DNA of 64,000 nt from Hyphomicrobiales bacterium (GCA_900473415.1 UCLR01000005.1:171679-235678); one strand, 5' to 3'. Numbered from the stretch's first letter, positions 45,227 to 55,270 are shown. Made by a program: numbers and translations. The notes: generated by a model not told the origin, from the letters alone.

Positions 45227-45681
45227 GTATTATTTATCATGCTGCCAACTGCATTTGGCGTTGAAACAGAAATCTTGAAGGCGTTTCCATCCCTGTCTCC
45301 GATTTCCGCTGCATGGTTTCGCATTGGAGCCCTCCGTTTATAAAGTGACTGCTACAGCGTAACAAAACCGGGTGCATCGCGGCGCATCGTCAGCCCGACA
45401 TAACCTCGATCGGTCATACCGTCGAGCCAAGCTGACCTTGAAGACCCTGGCGGGACGAGTGAGCCGGACAACGTAGAACGAGCAGTCTGGGCACGTCGAA
45501 GAACCTCCCCGCATCGCTGATGTTGTGATCCCTGCGTCGCATTTTGGGGTCGGAGCGCATGCCGTGTGCCCCCTCAAAAGGGGGGCCTGGAAGTAGGCTT
45601 TTGAGCCTTGGAGGATGCCGTTAGCGCAGGTGACTGGTTTTTCACCCCAAGCCGGTTCTCCTAGGCGCGAACTGCAACGGA
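45227..45681. other. Intergenic region with strong C5/G5 hairpin, possible IS remnant
   Basis: 455 bp with no convincing gene. GCCCCC (45568-45573), loop TCAAAA, GGGGGGC (45580-45586) forms a compact hairpin without a T-run. Surrounding sequence looks like non-coding debris and could be an insertion-sequence end, but I cannot name the element. Confidence 0.4.
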
Positions 45682-46464
45682 TCAGCGCTTCGTCGCGAGG
45701 ATGAACAGCCGAGGGAAGCGCAGCAGCACGCGGCCGTCGGGCTCCGCCGGATAGGCCTGCGCGATCCTCTCGCGGTAGCTTTCCAGGAAGAGGGCGCGGT
45801 CGGCCTCGGGCAGGGGATCGATATAGGGCTTGAGACCCGTGCTCATGAACCAGTCGACGATGGCCTGGTGGTTCGCTAGCGCGTGGACGTAGGTCGTCTG
45901 CCAGAGATCGGTGTTGCACCCAGCCTTCGCGAGCCAGCGACGGTAATCGGAGAACGAGCCGATGGGCGCCTTGGCCTTGCCCGCATCCGCCAGCCGCTCC
46001 GCCCACGCGCCGTCGGCGGCGACCTCGGCCATCGAGACATGCGATGGCTCCGAGAGGTTGTTCGGCATCTGGACGGCGAGGACGCCGCCTGGGGCGAGGC
46101 TTCGCACCAGCCGCGTGAACAGCTCGGCATGGTCGGGGATCCATTGCAGGACGGCGTTGGCGAAGATCAGGTCGTAAGGCTGCGCTGACGACCAGTTCTC
46201 GAGGTCCGCAAGCACGAATTCAAGCTTCGGCAGGCGTTTGCGCGCCTTCTCGATCATGTCGGGTGAGGAATCTAGTCCCTGGGTGACGGCGCTCGGGAAA
46301 CGCGCGGCGACCAGTTCGGTGCTGTTGCCCGGACCGCAGCCGAGGTCGATGCAGCGCGAGGGCGCGTCGAGCTTCACCCGCTGGATCAGATCGATGGAAG
46401 GCCGCGTGCGCTCGTCCTCGAAGCGGAGGTAGAGATCGGCATTCCAGTCGGCGCGCGTGCTCAT
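45682..46464 (-). CDS. tam: Trans-aconitate 2-methyltransferase
   Basis: 260-residue SAM-dependent methyltransferase. SAM motif [20 protein letters not shown] at about 38-57, motif [12 protein letters not shown], then the Tam-typical [15 protein letters not shown] and [11 protein letters not shown]. It methylates trans-aconitate, a spontaneous inhibitor formed from cis-aconitate, so its place at the end of an operon with an aconitase-like enzyme is telling. It is 37 bp after the metallo-beta-lactamase gene. Length equals the known family. Confidence 0.9.
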   Translation of the reverse strand: MSTRADWNADLYLRFEDERTRPSIDLIQRVKLDAPSRCIDLGCGPGNSTELVAARFPSAVTQGLDSSPDMIEKARKRLPKLEFVLADLENWSSAQPYDLIFANAVLQWIPDHAELFTRLVRSLAPGGVLAVQMPNNLSEPSHVSMAEVAADGAWAERLADAGKAKAPIGSFSDYRRWLAKAGCNTDLWQTTYVHALANHQAIVDWFMSTGLKPYIDPLPEADRALFLESYRERIAQAYPAEPDGRVLLRFPRLFILATKR

Positions 46465-46501
46465 CGTGTAGTTCCGTCGTTCGCGAAGCAGGTTTCGGAC
46501 T

Positions 46502-47296
46502 TCAGGCCGAGTTGGCGGCCGTCAGGTCCATCTCGGTCAAGGTGGTCATGTCGTCGCCGAACCAGGCCCGGATCGAGGCCTTGCGCTTGCCGAGGTATTG
46601 CGGTTTGCCACCGACGAGGACCATCGGCAGGTCATGGCCGGGGACGACGACCGTGCCGGGACGGGCCTGCCAGTGTTTCCAGATCATCTCGATCGAAGCG
46701 CGACTGATCGAAGCGTCGTAGGTCATGTCGGTGTCACGCGAGACCAGTTCCGCCCGGTTCTTCGCGGCATCGCCGGTGAAGATGATGTCGCGCGTCGGCG
46801 TCCGCCAATGGAAGATCAGGCAGCCGGGCGTGTGACCGGGAGCCAGATGCGCGGTCATCCCTGGGAAGACCTCGGCGCCGTCGGCAACCTTCTCGCATGT
46901 TGGCCAGTCACTGAGCGCACGCACGTAAAGTTCCGGTACCGGGGTCTCGCCCCAGGGCTCGCCTAGCGCCCATTCGAGCTCGACGGCGCCAACCACGATC
47001 CGCGCGTCCCGGAACAACGTCCAATTCACCGAGTGGTCGTAATGCGAATGCGTCAGCAGCAGGTCGGTGACCTGGCTAGGTTTCAGCCCGCGCTGGCCGA
47101 GCTGCTCGAGGATGAGCTTGCGCATGCCGAAATTGCCCGCGTCGACGAGCGCGATGCGGTCGCCGGAGCGCAGCAGGGCCACCGTGCTCCAGCCAAGGCC
47201 ACCATGGCAGGCCGACTTGCCTGGAAAGCCGCAGATGACGAGGTCGAGATCGGATTCCACCAGCTCGGGCGGCGTGTCGAACGGCCTGGTCATCAC
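46502..47296 (-). CDS. Metallo-beta-lactamase-fold hydrolase
   Basis: 264 residues with a complete MBL metal site: [14 protein letters not shown] (HxHxDH), [18 protein letters not shown] and VVPGHDLP. The fold covers thioesterases, lactonases and glyoxalases; the overall size matches AHL-lactonase/SoxH-like members. It overlaps the upstream LigI-like gene by four bases, so is translated with it. Possible roles are opening a lactone or cleaving a thioester in the same pathway; the sequence does not decide. Confidence 0.85.
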   Translation of the reverse strand: MMTRPFDTPPELVESDLDLVICGFPGKSACHGGLGWSTVALLRSGDRIALVDAGNFGMRKLILEQLGQRGLKPSQVTDLLLTHSHYDHSVNWTLFRDARIVVGAVELEWALGEPWGETPVPELYVRALSDWPTCEKVADGAEVFPGMTAHLAPGHTPGCLIFHWRTPTRDIIFTGDAAKNRAELVSRDTDMTYDASISRASIEMIWKHWQARPGTVVVPGHDLPMVLVGGKPQYLGKRKASIRAWFGDDMTTLTEMDLTAANSA

Positions 47297-48159
47297 TCGA
47301 ATCCATAGAGCCGCGCCGGGTTGTCGACGAGGATGCGTTGCAAGGTAGCGCGATCGCCGACCGCTTGCGACAGAGCCGCCAGCGAGGCCGTGTCATCGAC
47401 CGTGGAGAACGGCTCGACCTCCTCGATCGATCGGTTGCCACGCCCGCCGCCGGTATGCGGCCAGTCCGATCCCCAGACCAGACGATCGGGACGGGTTTCG
47501 ACGAGAGCCCGGACGAACGGGGCGATACGGTCTGGCGGCCGCGACCCGCAGAGGCGAGCGATCGATGACAGCTTCACCCAGACATTCCCGCTGCCGAGCA
47601 GGCGCAGCAGCGCCGGGAAACCGGGCTGATCGATCGGGCCGCCGATGTCCGGGCGTCCGAAATGATCGACGACGAGAGGCGCGGGGAGGGTGGCGATCTG
47701 GGCCTCGAGCGCGCCGATCACCGAAAGCCGTGTCAGGATCTGCGTGTGCCATCCCAGGCGCGCGCAGCGCGCGGATTCGGTTGCCAGCGCCGCCCTGACG
47801 GCTTCCGGACAGACAATGCCCCCGGTGTCCACGTTGAGCCGCACGCCAGAGACTCCGGCCGCCTTCATCGCGACCAGCTCGCGCTCCGGAGCGTCGGAGG
47901 ACACGACCGCCACGGCACGGGCGCGGGCGCCCAATCGATCGAGGGCGGCCATCATGCGCGCGTTGTCGAAGCCATACGGGCTGGGCTGGACCAGCACGAC
48001 CCGGTCGATGCCGAGATGGCGATGCAGGGCGAGCAGCATCTCCTCGTTCGCTTCGCCAGGGGTGTAGACGCGATCCTGCGCGAAGGGGTAGCGCCCGGGC
48101 GGCCCGAAGACATGGACGTGGCAGTCGCAGGCTCCCTCGGGCAAGGCCATCGCCATCAT
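47293..48159 (-). CDS. LigI-like amidohydrolase (2-pyrone-4,6-dicarboxylate hydrolase family)
   Basis: 288 residues, TIM-barrel amidohydrolase of the PDC-lactonase/4-sulfomuconolactonase group. ACDCHVHVFGPPGRYPF near 10 (H14, H16) is the family hallmark, followed by APLVVDHFGRPD and RLVWGSDWPHT. Members hydrolyse lactones or pyrones of polycarboxylic acids. It overlaps the aconitase-like gene upstream and the MBL gene downstream by four bases each, so the three are tightly coupled. A lactone of a tricarboxylate is a reasonable substrate; that is inference. Confidence 0.85.
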   Translation of the reverse strand: MMAMALPEGACDCHVHVFGPPGRYPFAQDRVYTPGEANEEMLLALHRHLGIDRVVLVQPSPYGFDNARMMAALDRLGARARAVAVVSSDAPERELVAMKAAGVSGVRLNVDTGGIVCPEAVRAALATESARCARLGWHTQILTRLSVIGALEAQIATLPAPLVVDHFGRPDIGGPIDQPGFPALLRLLGSGNVWVKLSSIARLCGSRPPDRIAPFVRALVETRPDRLVWGSDWPHTGGGRGNRSIEEVEPFSTVDDTASLAALSQAVGDRATLQRILVDNPARLYGFE

Positions 48160-50783
48160 GCCGCTCCCTTCGCCTGCTCCGGCTCGTCCAGCAGGCCCGA
48201 CAGCACGTGCGGGATGAGGCCGCCCGACTTGAGCAGCGTGACCTCGAGCGAGGTCTCGATCGCGGCGCGCAGGACCAGGCGCTCCTTACCGCCGTCTGCC
48301 CTGACGATCGTGAGCGGCACGTCACAGCGCGGCGTCAACCGGTCAGGCGACAGGTCGATCTCGAAGACGTCGTTCGACGCGATGTCGAGCGAGGCTGGCG
48401 AGAGGCCTTCAGGCAGGAGAAGGGGCAGGATGCCCATGCCGATCAGGTTGGTGCGGTGGATGCGTTCGATGCTCGAGGCGATCACGGCCCGCACGCCCAG
48501 CAGGGCGACGGCCTTGGCCGCCCAGTCGCGCGAGGAGCCCATGCCGTAACGCTCTCCTGCGAAAAGCAGCAGCGGCGTGCCGTCCCGGCGATAGCGTTCG
48601 GAGGCCTCCGTCAGCGGTACGATCTCGCCCGAGGGTTCGTGGCGCGTCATCCCGGCCGGGGCCTCCGGGACGAGTCGGTTAATCGCGAGACGATTGGTGA
48701 AGGCGCCGCGCACCATGACCTCGAAATTGCCCCGCCGCGAGGCGTAGACGTTGAGATCGGCGGGGTCGCCGCCGCATTCGACGATGTGGCGCCCGGCCGC
48801 GCTGTCCGGCCGGATCTGGTTCGCGGGCGAGATGTGGTCGGTGGTCACGTCGTCGCCCAGCACCAGGAGGGCACGGGCAGGTCCTTCGGCGGGCGGGAGC
48901 CCGGTCGGGCGGACGAACGGCGGCCGGCGCAGATAGGTCGAGGCCGGATCCCAGGGAAAGCGTGGTCCCTTGGGCGCATCGAGATCGACCCAGAGCGGGC
49001 GCGTCGCGGCCTCGCGATAGGCGGCGTCGAAATCGCCGACCTCCCAGCCGCCGGCGACGGCCGCGTCGATCTCGGGGCCGGTTGGCCAGATATCTCGCAG
49101 CACGACGGGACCCCCATCGGCCGCAAAGCCGATCGGATCACGCGTGATGTCGATGTCGACCGTTCCGGCCAACGCGAAGGCGATGACCAGCGGCGGCGAG
49201 GCGAGGAAGCCGTACTCCAGATCGGGATGAACGCGCCCCGGGAAGTTCCTGTTGCCCGACAGCACCGCGACGGGTCGGAAACCGGGGCGCCCGAGCTCTG
49301 CCCGCACCATATCCGGCAGGGCGCCTGAATTGCCGATGCAGGTGGTGCAGCCGTAGCCCACAATGCCGAAGCCGAGGGCTTCCAGATCCGGCATCAGTCC
49401 GGCCCGGCGCAGGAAGCGCTCGGCCGTCGGCGATCCCGGGGCCAGGGACGTCTTGACGTAGGCGCGGGGTGCAAGCCCGAGTGCATGGGCCTTGCGGGCG
49501 AGCACGCCTGCGGCCGCGAGCATGCTGGCATCCGAGGTGTTGGTGCAGCTCGTGATGGCGGCGATGACGACCGCGCCGTCGGGCACCGGTTCGGTACCGG
49601 TCGAGAGCGGCGGCGTGAAGCAGCCCCGGGTTTGGCCCGCTGGAAGCCGATCCTGCGGGCGGCGCGGGCCCGCAACGCTCGCTTCGATCGCGTCGAGGTC
49701 GATTGTGATCTCGCGGCTGAAGCGGATATCCGCCTCGGGATCGAGCCAGAGGCCCGCCGCCTTGGCGTAGGCCTCGACCAGCCGATACTCGCGCCCGGAA
49801 CGGCCGATCTTCGAGAGGTAGACCAAGCTTGCGACGTCGATCGGGAAGTAGCCGGTCGACGCGCCGTACTCCGGGGCCATGTTGGCGATCGCCGCACGCT
49901 CGCCGACCGAGAGCGTCGCCACCCCGGGGCCGTGAAATTCGACGAAGTCGCCGGTCACGCCGATCTCACGCAGCGCGCGCGTCACCTCGAGCGCCAGATC
50001 CGTGGCCATGGCTCCGCTGCGCAACTGTCCGGTCAGCCGCACGCCGATCACGTCCGGGATGCGTAGCACCACGGGCACGCCGAAGAGCGCGCCCTCGGCC
50101 TCAAGGCCGCCGACGCCCCAGCCGAGCACCCCGAGGCCATTGACGGTCGGGGTGTGGCTGTCGGTCCCGATCAGGGCATCGGGATAGGCGTAGTGGCGGC
50201 CGTCGCGCGTCTCGCGAACGACGACGTGCGACAGGCGTTCCAGGTTGATCGTGTGCATGATGCCGGAACCCGGCGGATGGACACGGATGCCTGGCATTGC
50301 CACGGAAGCCCATTTCATCAGCCGGTAGCGTTCAGCGTTGCGGGCGAACTCCTTCTCGAGATTGCGCTGGAAGGCGTCGGAGCGGCCGAAGAAGTCGACG
50401 CCGGAGGAATGGTCTGTCGAGACGTCGACCGGAATGCGGGGCATGAGGAGGTCGGGATCGCGTCCGTGCTCGCTCAGGATGTCCCGCATCGCAGCGATGT
50501 CGACGAGCGCTGGGCCACACGTCGTGTCGTGCATCATGATGCGGTTTGGCAGGAACGGGATCTCGGCCAAGCTTGTCCCGTCGACGAGCCACTCCCGAAA
50601 GACCTGCGGCAGGTGCCGGGTTTCCGTCGCGGGCGCGGTCCGCATTGCGTTCTCGAACAGGATGCGCAGCACATGCGGCAACCTGTGGTATTCCGGTCCG
50701 AGCAATGACGCGCAATCAAGGTGGAGAAGGGTCTCTCCTCCGACCTCAAACGGCGTCCAGTGTTGGGTTCCTGCGTCGTCCAC
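48156..50783 (-). CDS. Aconitase-family hydro-lyase (AcnA-like)
   Basis: 875 residues, [4Fe-4S] hydro-lyase. Cluster ligands C413 (ITSCTNTS), C479 and C482 (GCTTCIGNSG) are intact; substrate regions TDSHTPTVNGLGVLGWGVGG and, in the swivel domain, AGERYGMGSSRDWAAK are present. The early block is MMHDTTCGPALVDIAAMRD where AcnA has QDFTGVP, so it belongs to a side branch rather than the housekeeping aconitase. It is the largest enzyme of a nine-gene leftward series, five bases after a Bug receptor gene, and isomerises a hydroxy-tricarboxylate by inference. Confidence 0.9.
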   Translation of the reverse strand: MDDAGTQHWTPFEVGGETLLHLDCASLLGPEYHRLPHVLRILFENAMRTAPATETRHLPQVFREWLVDGTSLAEIPFLPNRIMMHDTTCGPALVDIAAMRDILSEHGRDPDLLMPRIPVDVSTDHSSGVDFFGRSDAFQRNLEKEFARNAERYRLMKWASVAMPGIRVHPPGSGIMHTINLERLSHVVVRETRDGRHYAYPDALIGTDSHTPTVNGLGVLGWGVGGLEAEGALFGVPVVLRIPDVIGVRLTGQLRSGAMATDLALEVTRALREIGVTGDFVEFHGPGVATLSVGERAAIANMAPEYGASTGYFPIDVASLVYLSKIGRSGREYRLVEAYAKAAGLWLDPEADIRFSREITIDLDAIEASVAGPRRPQDRLPAGQTRGCFTPPLSTGTEPVPDGAVVIAAITSCTNTSDASMLAAAGVLARKAHALGLAPRAYVKTSLAPGSPTAERFLRRAGLMPDLEALGFGIVGYGCTTCIGNSGALPDMVRAELGRPGFRPVAVLSGNRNFPGRVHPDLEYGFLASPPLVIAFALAGTVDIDITRDPIGFAADGGPVVLRDIWPTGPEIDAAVAGGWEVGDFDAAYREAATRPLWVDLDAPKGPRFPWDPASTYLRRPPFVRPTGLPPAEGPARALLVLGDDVTTDHISPANQIRPDSAAGRHIVECGGDPADLNVYASRRGNFEVMVRGAFTNRLAINRLVPEAPAGMTRHEPSGEIVPLTEASERYRRDGTPLLLFAGERYGMGSSRDWAAKAVALLGVRAVIASSIERIHRTNLIGMGILPLLLPEGLSPASLDIASNDVFEIDLSPDRLTPRCDVPLTIVRADGGKERLVLRAAIETSLEVTLLKSGGLIPHVLSGLLDEPEQAKGAA

Positions 50784-50788
50784 TTTGC

Positions 50789-51778
50789 CTAATCGGGCTT
50801 GAAGCCCGCCCTATTGAGGATATCGGCCCAGCGGTCGATCTCCGAGTTCACGAGTTTCTGCATCGTAGCGTCACCCCGCTCCTCCGGGGTCGGCACGCGC
50901 GCTCCGATCGTGGACAGCCGCTTGGCCACCTCCGGATCGTTCAGCGCGGTGGCCACGGCCTTCTCGAGGATGGCGCGGATCGGCGAGGGCGTGTTCGCCG
51001 GGGCGAAGAGCCCGGTCCAGGTTTCCGCCTGGAACTCCGGAATCCCGGCTTCGACCGCCGAAGGAACATCGGGCAGCGTAGGCGAACGCTCCTTCGTCGC
51101 GACCACCAGCGCCTTGACGAGGCCGGATTGGGCCTGTCCGGAGACCGAGGCGACGAGATCGCAGGAGCCGTCGATCTTGCCGCCGATGATGTCGTTGACC
51201 GTCTGCCCGAAGCCCCGATAGGGCACGTAGGTCGGCGAGGCCTTGATCAGCCCGAAAAAGAGCAGGCAAGTGATGTGCGAGGCCGCGCCGTTGCCGGAAT
51301 GGCCGAAGGTGATGTCGGACTTCTTCCGCTGCGCGACGGCGATGAATTCCTGCGCCGTGGCCGCTGGGAAATCCTTGCGGACGAAAATGACGTTTGGGGC
51401 CGCCGCGACGACGCCGAGATAGGCGAAGTCCGCACGCGGATTATGCGGCAGCTTCGGCGTGACGGTTACCGCCGCAGCGAGCGTCCCTGTATGCCCGAGC
51501 CCGATCGTATAGCCGTCGGGCTGCGCGTTCTTCACTCGCGCCGAACCCGTAGCGCCACCGGCGCCGCCGACATTCTCGACGACGACATTCTTGCCCAGTG
51601 CCCGCGACATGCTCTCGGCCAGGATGCGGCCGGTCGCGTCGGCGGCACCACCAGCCGCGAACGGGACGATCATTGTTATCGGTCGCTCGGGGAAGGACTG
51701 CGCCCCGGCGGGCGCGAGTCCTGCGCACAACAGGGCACCCGCGAGAAATGCACCGGCTCCGGCCGTCGTCATCGTCAT
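50789..51778 (-). CDS. Bug-family (tripartite tricarboxylate transporter) substrate-binding protein
   Basis: 329 residues with a Sec signal (about 5-27, MTMTTAGAG... to PAGAQS) and the Bug core: FPERPITMIVPFAAGGAADA and VVENVGGAGGATGSA, the two loops that bind carboxylates. The frame is open upstream, but ATG 51778 places the signal correctly. No TctA/TctB membrane genes are in the window, so it may serve a distant transporter or act as a sensor-linked receptor. It sits directly before the aconitase-like gene, pointing to a tri- or dicarboxylate ligand. Confidence 0.9.
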   Translation of the reverse strand: MTMTTAGAGAFLAGALLCAGLAPAGAQSFPERPITMIVPFAAGGAADATGRILAESMSRALGKNVVVENVGGAGGATGSARVKNAQPDGYTIGLGHTGTLAAAVTVTPKLPHNPRADFAYLGVVAAAPNVIFVRKDFPAATAQEFIAVAQRKKSDITFGHSGNGAASHITCLLFFGLIKASPTYVPYRGFGQTVNDIIGGKIDGSCDLVASVSGQAQSGLVKALVVATKERSPTLPDVPSAVEAGIPEFQAETWTGLFAPANTPSPIRAILEKAVATALNDPEVAKRLSTIGARVPTPEERGDATMQKLVNSEIDRWADILNRAGFKPD

Positions 51779-51818
51779 CCAAGCCTCCCTGATTGCGGCC
51801 CGGCTTCGCGAGCTTCGT

Positions 51819-52484
51819 TCATCCGTTCTCCAGCAGGCGCCGGAGCTTTCGCACCGCCGCATCGGGCGACGACAGGACCGGACGCGTGGTCGCGGCCCTG
51901 CACGCCGCCAGGGCACGCGACGTCGAGAAGTGAGCGAGCAGGATCGCGTCGCATTCACCCAGCTCGGTCGCGCCGTGGGCCACGCGGCGATTGTGAGTGT
52001 CGGCATCTCCGCCACGGAGAGCCTCGATGGCGCCGGGAGCCAGCAGCGTCCTGATCCGGGCGGTCGGCCTGATCCGTTTCGCCTCCTCGACGAACTCCTC
52101 CTCCATCCCGGCGATGGCCGGACCAAAGGTCGCGACCATGCCGATGTCGTCGCCGAAGCCAAGCGCCTCCTCGAACATCGCCTCGTTCGGCTTCAGCACC
52201 GGGATCGGCAGCGCTCGCGCGGCGGCCTCGATCGCCGTGCCGAAAGCCGAGCAGGTGAAGAGGACCGCCTTCGCCCCGGTCGATGCGCCATAGCTGGCAA
52301 GCGCGCCGATGCGATCGGAGAGCTCATCGGTCAGCGCCCCCGCTGCGGCGCGATCGAGGGCCAGCCCGTCGTCCAGGACGCCGAGCGTATCCGCCTCCGG
52401 CCAGAGATCCCGGAAGGATTGGGCGATCGGGTCGACGGCCACCGAGGTGGCATGGATCAGGGCGATGCGGGTGCGTGCAGGCAT
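51819..52484 (-). CDS. Asp/Glu-racemase-family protein with a single catalytic cysteine
   Basis: 221 residues. The N-terminal-half cysteine is present (C78 in VLFTCSAFG), but where racemases have the second cysteine the sequence reads AILLAHFSTS, with A184-H185; C178 lies a few residues earlier in GECDA. A two-base racemisation is therefore doubtful; an isomerase, decarboxylase or hydrolase role is possible. ATG 52484 (MPARTRIALIH) is preferred to an upstream start that overlaps the ATPase gene. It is ten bases after the ATPase stop and 40 before the Bug start. Confidence 0.78.
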   Translation of the reverse strand: MPARTRIALIHATSVAVDPIAQSFRDLWPEADTLGVLDDGLALDRAAAGALTDELSDRIGALASYGASTGAKAVLFTCSAFGTAIEAAARALPIPVLKPNEAMFEEALGFGDDIGMVATFGPAIAGMEEEFVEEAKRIRPTARIRTLLAPGAIEALRGGDADTHNRRVAHGATELGECDAILLAHFSTSRALAACRAATTRPVLSSPDAAVRKLRRLLENG

Positions 52485-52494
52485 GAGGGGGGCC

Positions 52495-53562
52495 TCAGGG
52501 ATTGAAGAGCCAGGTCTCGGACGCCGGGATGCGGCAGTGGGCGATGGGGCCGGGCAGCTCGTCACGGCCCTGGGCGCGCAGGCGCAGGTCGCCGCGCTTC
52601 AGCCGATACTCCCATTTCTCGCCGAGATAGATGCAGCCCTCGACGTCGAAGGGCGCACTGTCGGGAACGGCGTCGGCGGTGACCGAGAGCGCCTCCATGC
52701 GGATGACGGCCTTGACCGCACCGCCCTCGATCGGTGTCTCCCGATCCTTCCAGACGCCGGACAGGGAAAGGCCTGCGCAGTCGATGGCGTCGGGCTTCCC
52801 CGCGGCGCGGACAAGCTTGCCGCTGAGCACGTTGTTGGTGCCCATGAAGTCGGCGGCGTAGAAGGTCTCGGGCTTGCCGTAGATCTCGCGTGGGCTGCCG
52901 GACTGCACGATGCTGCCGCCCTTCAGCAGCAGCACCTGGTCGGCGATCGCCAGCGCCTCGCCCTGGTCGTGCGTCACCATGATGGCGCAGATCTCGAGGT
53001 CTAGGATGAGCTTCCGGATCCAGAAGCGGGCTTCCTCGCGCAGCTTGGCGTCGAGGTTCGACAGCGGCTCGTCGAGCAGCAGGACCTTGGGCTCGTAGAC
53101 CAGCGCCCGGCAGATCGCGACGCGCTGCTGCTGGCCGCCGGAGAGCTGGTCCGGATAACGCGCGGCAAGGTGGGCCAGGCCAAGCTTTTCGAGAATTGCC
53201 TCGACCTTGCCCTTGATCTCGCTCTGCGGGAGCTTCCGCAGCTTCAACCCATAGGCGACGTTGTCGAACACAGTCCGGTGCGGCCACAGCGCATAGGACT
53301 GGAAGACCAGCCCTATCTTCCGCTGTTCCGGGGGGAGGGCGATACCGGTCTCGTTGTCGAGGACCGGCGTGCCCCCGATCGTGATGCGGCCGATCTCGGG
53401 CTGTTCGAGCCCTGCGATGCAGCGCAGGAGGGTGGTCTTGCCGCTGCCGGAGGCGCCGAGCAGCGCGACGATTCGGCCCTTCTCGGCGGTGAAGCTGGCA
53501 CCGGACAGGATCTGGAGGCCGCCCAGCCATTTCTGGACGTTGTCGACGACGAGATCAGTCAT
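52495..53562 (-). CDS. ABC transporter ATP-binding protein (Fe3+/polyamine type, AfuC/PotA-like)
   Basis: 355 residues. Walker A GASGSGKTT at 36-44, signature [15 protein letters not shown] near 135, Walker B VLLLDEPLSNLD near 155, MVTHDQGEALAIADQV, and a C-terminal TOBE-like regulatory region from about 245. It overlaps the permease gene by eight bases. The class imports Fe3+, polyamines, hexose phosphates or phosphonates; operon context suggests an organic acid or phosphorylated acid here. Confidence 0.92.
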   Translation of the reverse strand: MTDLVVDNVQKWLGGLQILSGASFTAEKGRIVALLGASGSGKTTLLRCIAGLEQPEIGRITIGGTPVLDNETGIALPPEQRKIGLVFQSYALWPHRTVFDNVAYGLKLRKLPQSEIKGKVEAILEKLGLAHLAARYPDQLSGGQQQRVAICRALVYEPKVLLLDEPLSNLDAKLREEARFWIRKLILDLEICAIMVTHDQGEALAIADQVLLLKGGSIVQSGSPREIYGKPETFYAADFMGTNNVLSGKLVRAAGKPDAIDCAGLSLSGVWKDRETPIEGGAVKAVIRMEALSVTADAVPDSAPFDVEGCIYLGEKWEYRLKRGDLRLRAQGRDELPGPIAHCRIPASETWLFNP

Positions 53563-55240
53563 GGATCTTGGCTCCCAGGCGCAGCGCGAGCGTGAGCCCG
53601 ACCGCGGTCAGCAGGATCGAGATGAAGGAGAGGGCGGCGATCTGGTCCATCGCGCCGGAGGTCAGCAGCGAAACCATCAGCGAGCCGATGACCTCGGTGC
53701 CCGCGCTCATGAGATAGACGCCCGTTGCGTACTCGCGGAGGAAGACGATCATGATCATCGCCCAGGCTCCGGCGAGACCCGGGCGCACGAGCGGAATGAC
53801 CACGTCGCGCCAGGTCCGGAAGGTGGTGGCACCGGCAGTGCGTGCCGATTCCTCGAGCTCCGGGGAAACCTGCAGCAGCGTCGCCTGGATGATGCGCAAC
53901 CCATAGGACAGGCCGACGATGATGTAGGCGATCAGCAGGCTGAACAGCGTCGTCCGCAACGGCACGAGGAATGGCACGAACAGGAACAGCCAGAAGAAGG
54001 CGAGGCCGACGATGAGACCCGGGAGGGCGCGCGGGATGAGGACGGAGTAGTCGAGCAGCGTTCCGGTTGGCCCGTGGTTGCGATGGCCCGCCAGGCCGAC
54101 GAGCAGGTAGAAGCCGACGGCGACCGCCCCGCCGACGGCGGCCAGCACGATGGTATTGATGATGCCGCGTGACAGGCTTGGCAGCTCGAAAATGCGCTGG
54201 AAGTTGGCGAGTGTCAGTTGCTCAGAGATACGGATGCCTTCGCCCCAGTTCTCGACGAAGGCGCGCAGGATCACTCCGCCGACGGGCAGGAAGACGGAGA
54301 CGATCAGCCAGAGCCCGATGATAGAGAGCGCGATCGCCTGTCCGGCGCGGCCCAGCTTCAAGAGGTTGGTGCGCGCGCCCTTGCCACCGACGGCCGCGAA
54401 GCGCCGCGCATGGCGCAGCAGCCTGCGCTGGATGAACACCAGCGGCAGCGTGATCAGGATCAGGAAGACAGTGACGGCGGCCATGACCTGGTAGGTAGGT
54501 GCTCCGAAGATCGTGTTGACCTTGTAGATGTAGGTCGTGAGCACGAGGATGCCGTTCGGGTCGCCGAGGACCAGCGGAATTCCGAAGGTCTCGAAGCCGA
54601 GCAGCAGGTTGAGCGCTGCGCTGAAAACCAGCGCCGGGAGCACCATTGGAAGGGTCACGTCGAGCGAGACGCGCCAGACGCTGGCGCCGGCCGTGCGCGC
54701 CGCCTCCTCCAGGTCACTGGGCAGCCTCCGCATCGCTGAGGCGACATAGAGATAGACGGTCGGGACGTGGCTGAGGCCGCCGATCAGGATGATGCCGGGT
54801 AGCGTGTAGATGCTCCACGGCGCCGACCCGAAGACGGTCCGGAAGGCGATGGTGACGAAGCCGGACGGGCCGATCGCGACCGTGTAGCCGAAGGCAAGCA
54901 CGATCGAGGACAGGAACATCGGCACGAGGACCAGCGGCTCGAGCCAGCCGCGTCCCTTGAGGTCGGTGCGTGTGATCAGGAAGGCAAGGATGCCGCCGAG
55001 CGGCACGGCGACGAGCACCATGCCGAAGGCGTAGAGCGCCGTCGTCCACAGCGCCCGGTAGAATTCGGGGTCCGTCAGGATGAATTCATAGGCTTCCAGG
55101 CTCGGCCGGGCCGCTTCGTCGAAGAACGGCGCATTCAGGAAGCTCTGGTAGATGATCAGGACGGCCGGAGCCGCGACCATCGCGAACAGGGCGAGGATGA
55201 CCGTGGCCCTGTAGCGCGGTGCTTGTGCAGCGAGTGACAT
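53555..55240 (-). CDS. ABC transporter permease, fused two-domain (AfuB/FbpB-like)
   Basis: 561 residues, two tandem permease halves of about six TM segments each. Coupling loops are DLEEAARTAGASVWRVSLDV near 175 and ELEESARTAGATTFRTWRDV near 455, so both halves contact the ATPase. It starts 30 bp after the binding-protein stop and overlaps the ATPase gene by eight bases. The fused form is typical of Fe3+-type importers. Confidence 0.92.
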   Translation of the reverse strand: MSLAAQAPRYRATVILALFAMVAAPAVLIIYQSFLNAPFFDEAARPSLEAYEFILTDPEFYRALWTTALYAFGMVLVAVPLGGILAFLITRTDLKGRGWLEPLVLVPMFLSSIVLAFGYTVAIGPSGFVTIAFRTVFGSAPWSIYTLPGIILIGGLSHVPTVYLYVASAMRRLPSDLEEAARTAGASVWRVSLDVTLPMVLPALVFSAALNLLLGFETFGIPLVLGDPNGILVLTTYIYKVNTIFGAPTYQVMAAVTVFLILITLPLVFIQRRLLRHARRFAAVGGKGARTNLLKLGRAGQAIALSIIGLWLIVSVFLPVGGVILRAFVENWGEGIRISEQLTLANFQRIFELPSLSRGIINTIVLAAVGGAVAVGFYLLVGLAGHRNHGPTGTLLDYSVLIPRALPGLIVGLAFFWLFLFVPFLVPLRTTLFSLLIAYIIVGLSYGLRIIQATLLQVSPELEESARTAGATTFRTWRDVVIPLVRPGLAGAWAMIMIVFLREYATGVYLMSAGTEVIGSLMVSLLTSGAMDQIAALSFISILLTAVGLTLALRLGAKIHD

Positions 55241-55270
55241 GATGATGACGGCTCCGCGGGACTGCGCGGC

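Noticed and set aside
45568..45586. Intrinsic terminator for tam
   Set aside because: The hairpin is about 95 bp past the tam stop and lacks a T-run; an IS-end or other structure is equally likely, so no terminator call was made.
50789..51778. Complete tripartite tricarboxylate transporter
   Set aside because: Only the Bug receptor is present; no TctA or TctB membrane genes occur in the window.
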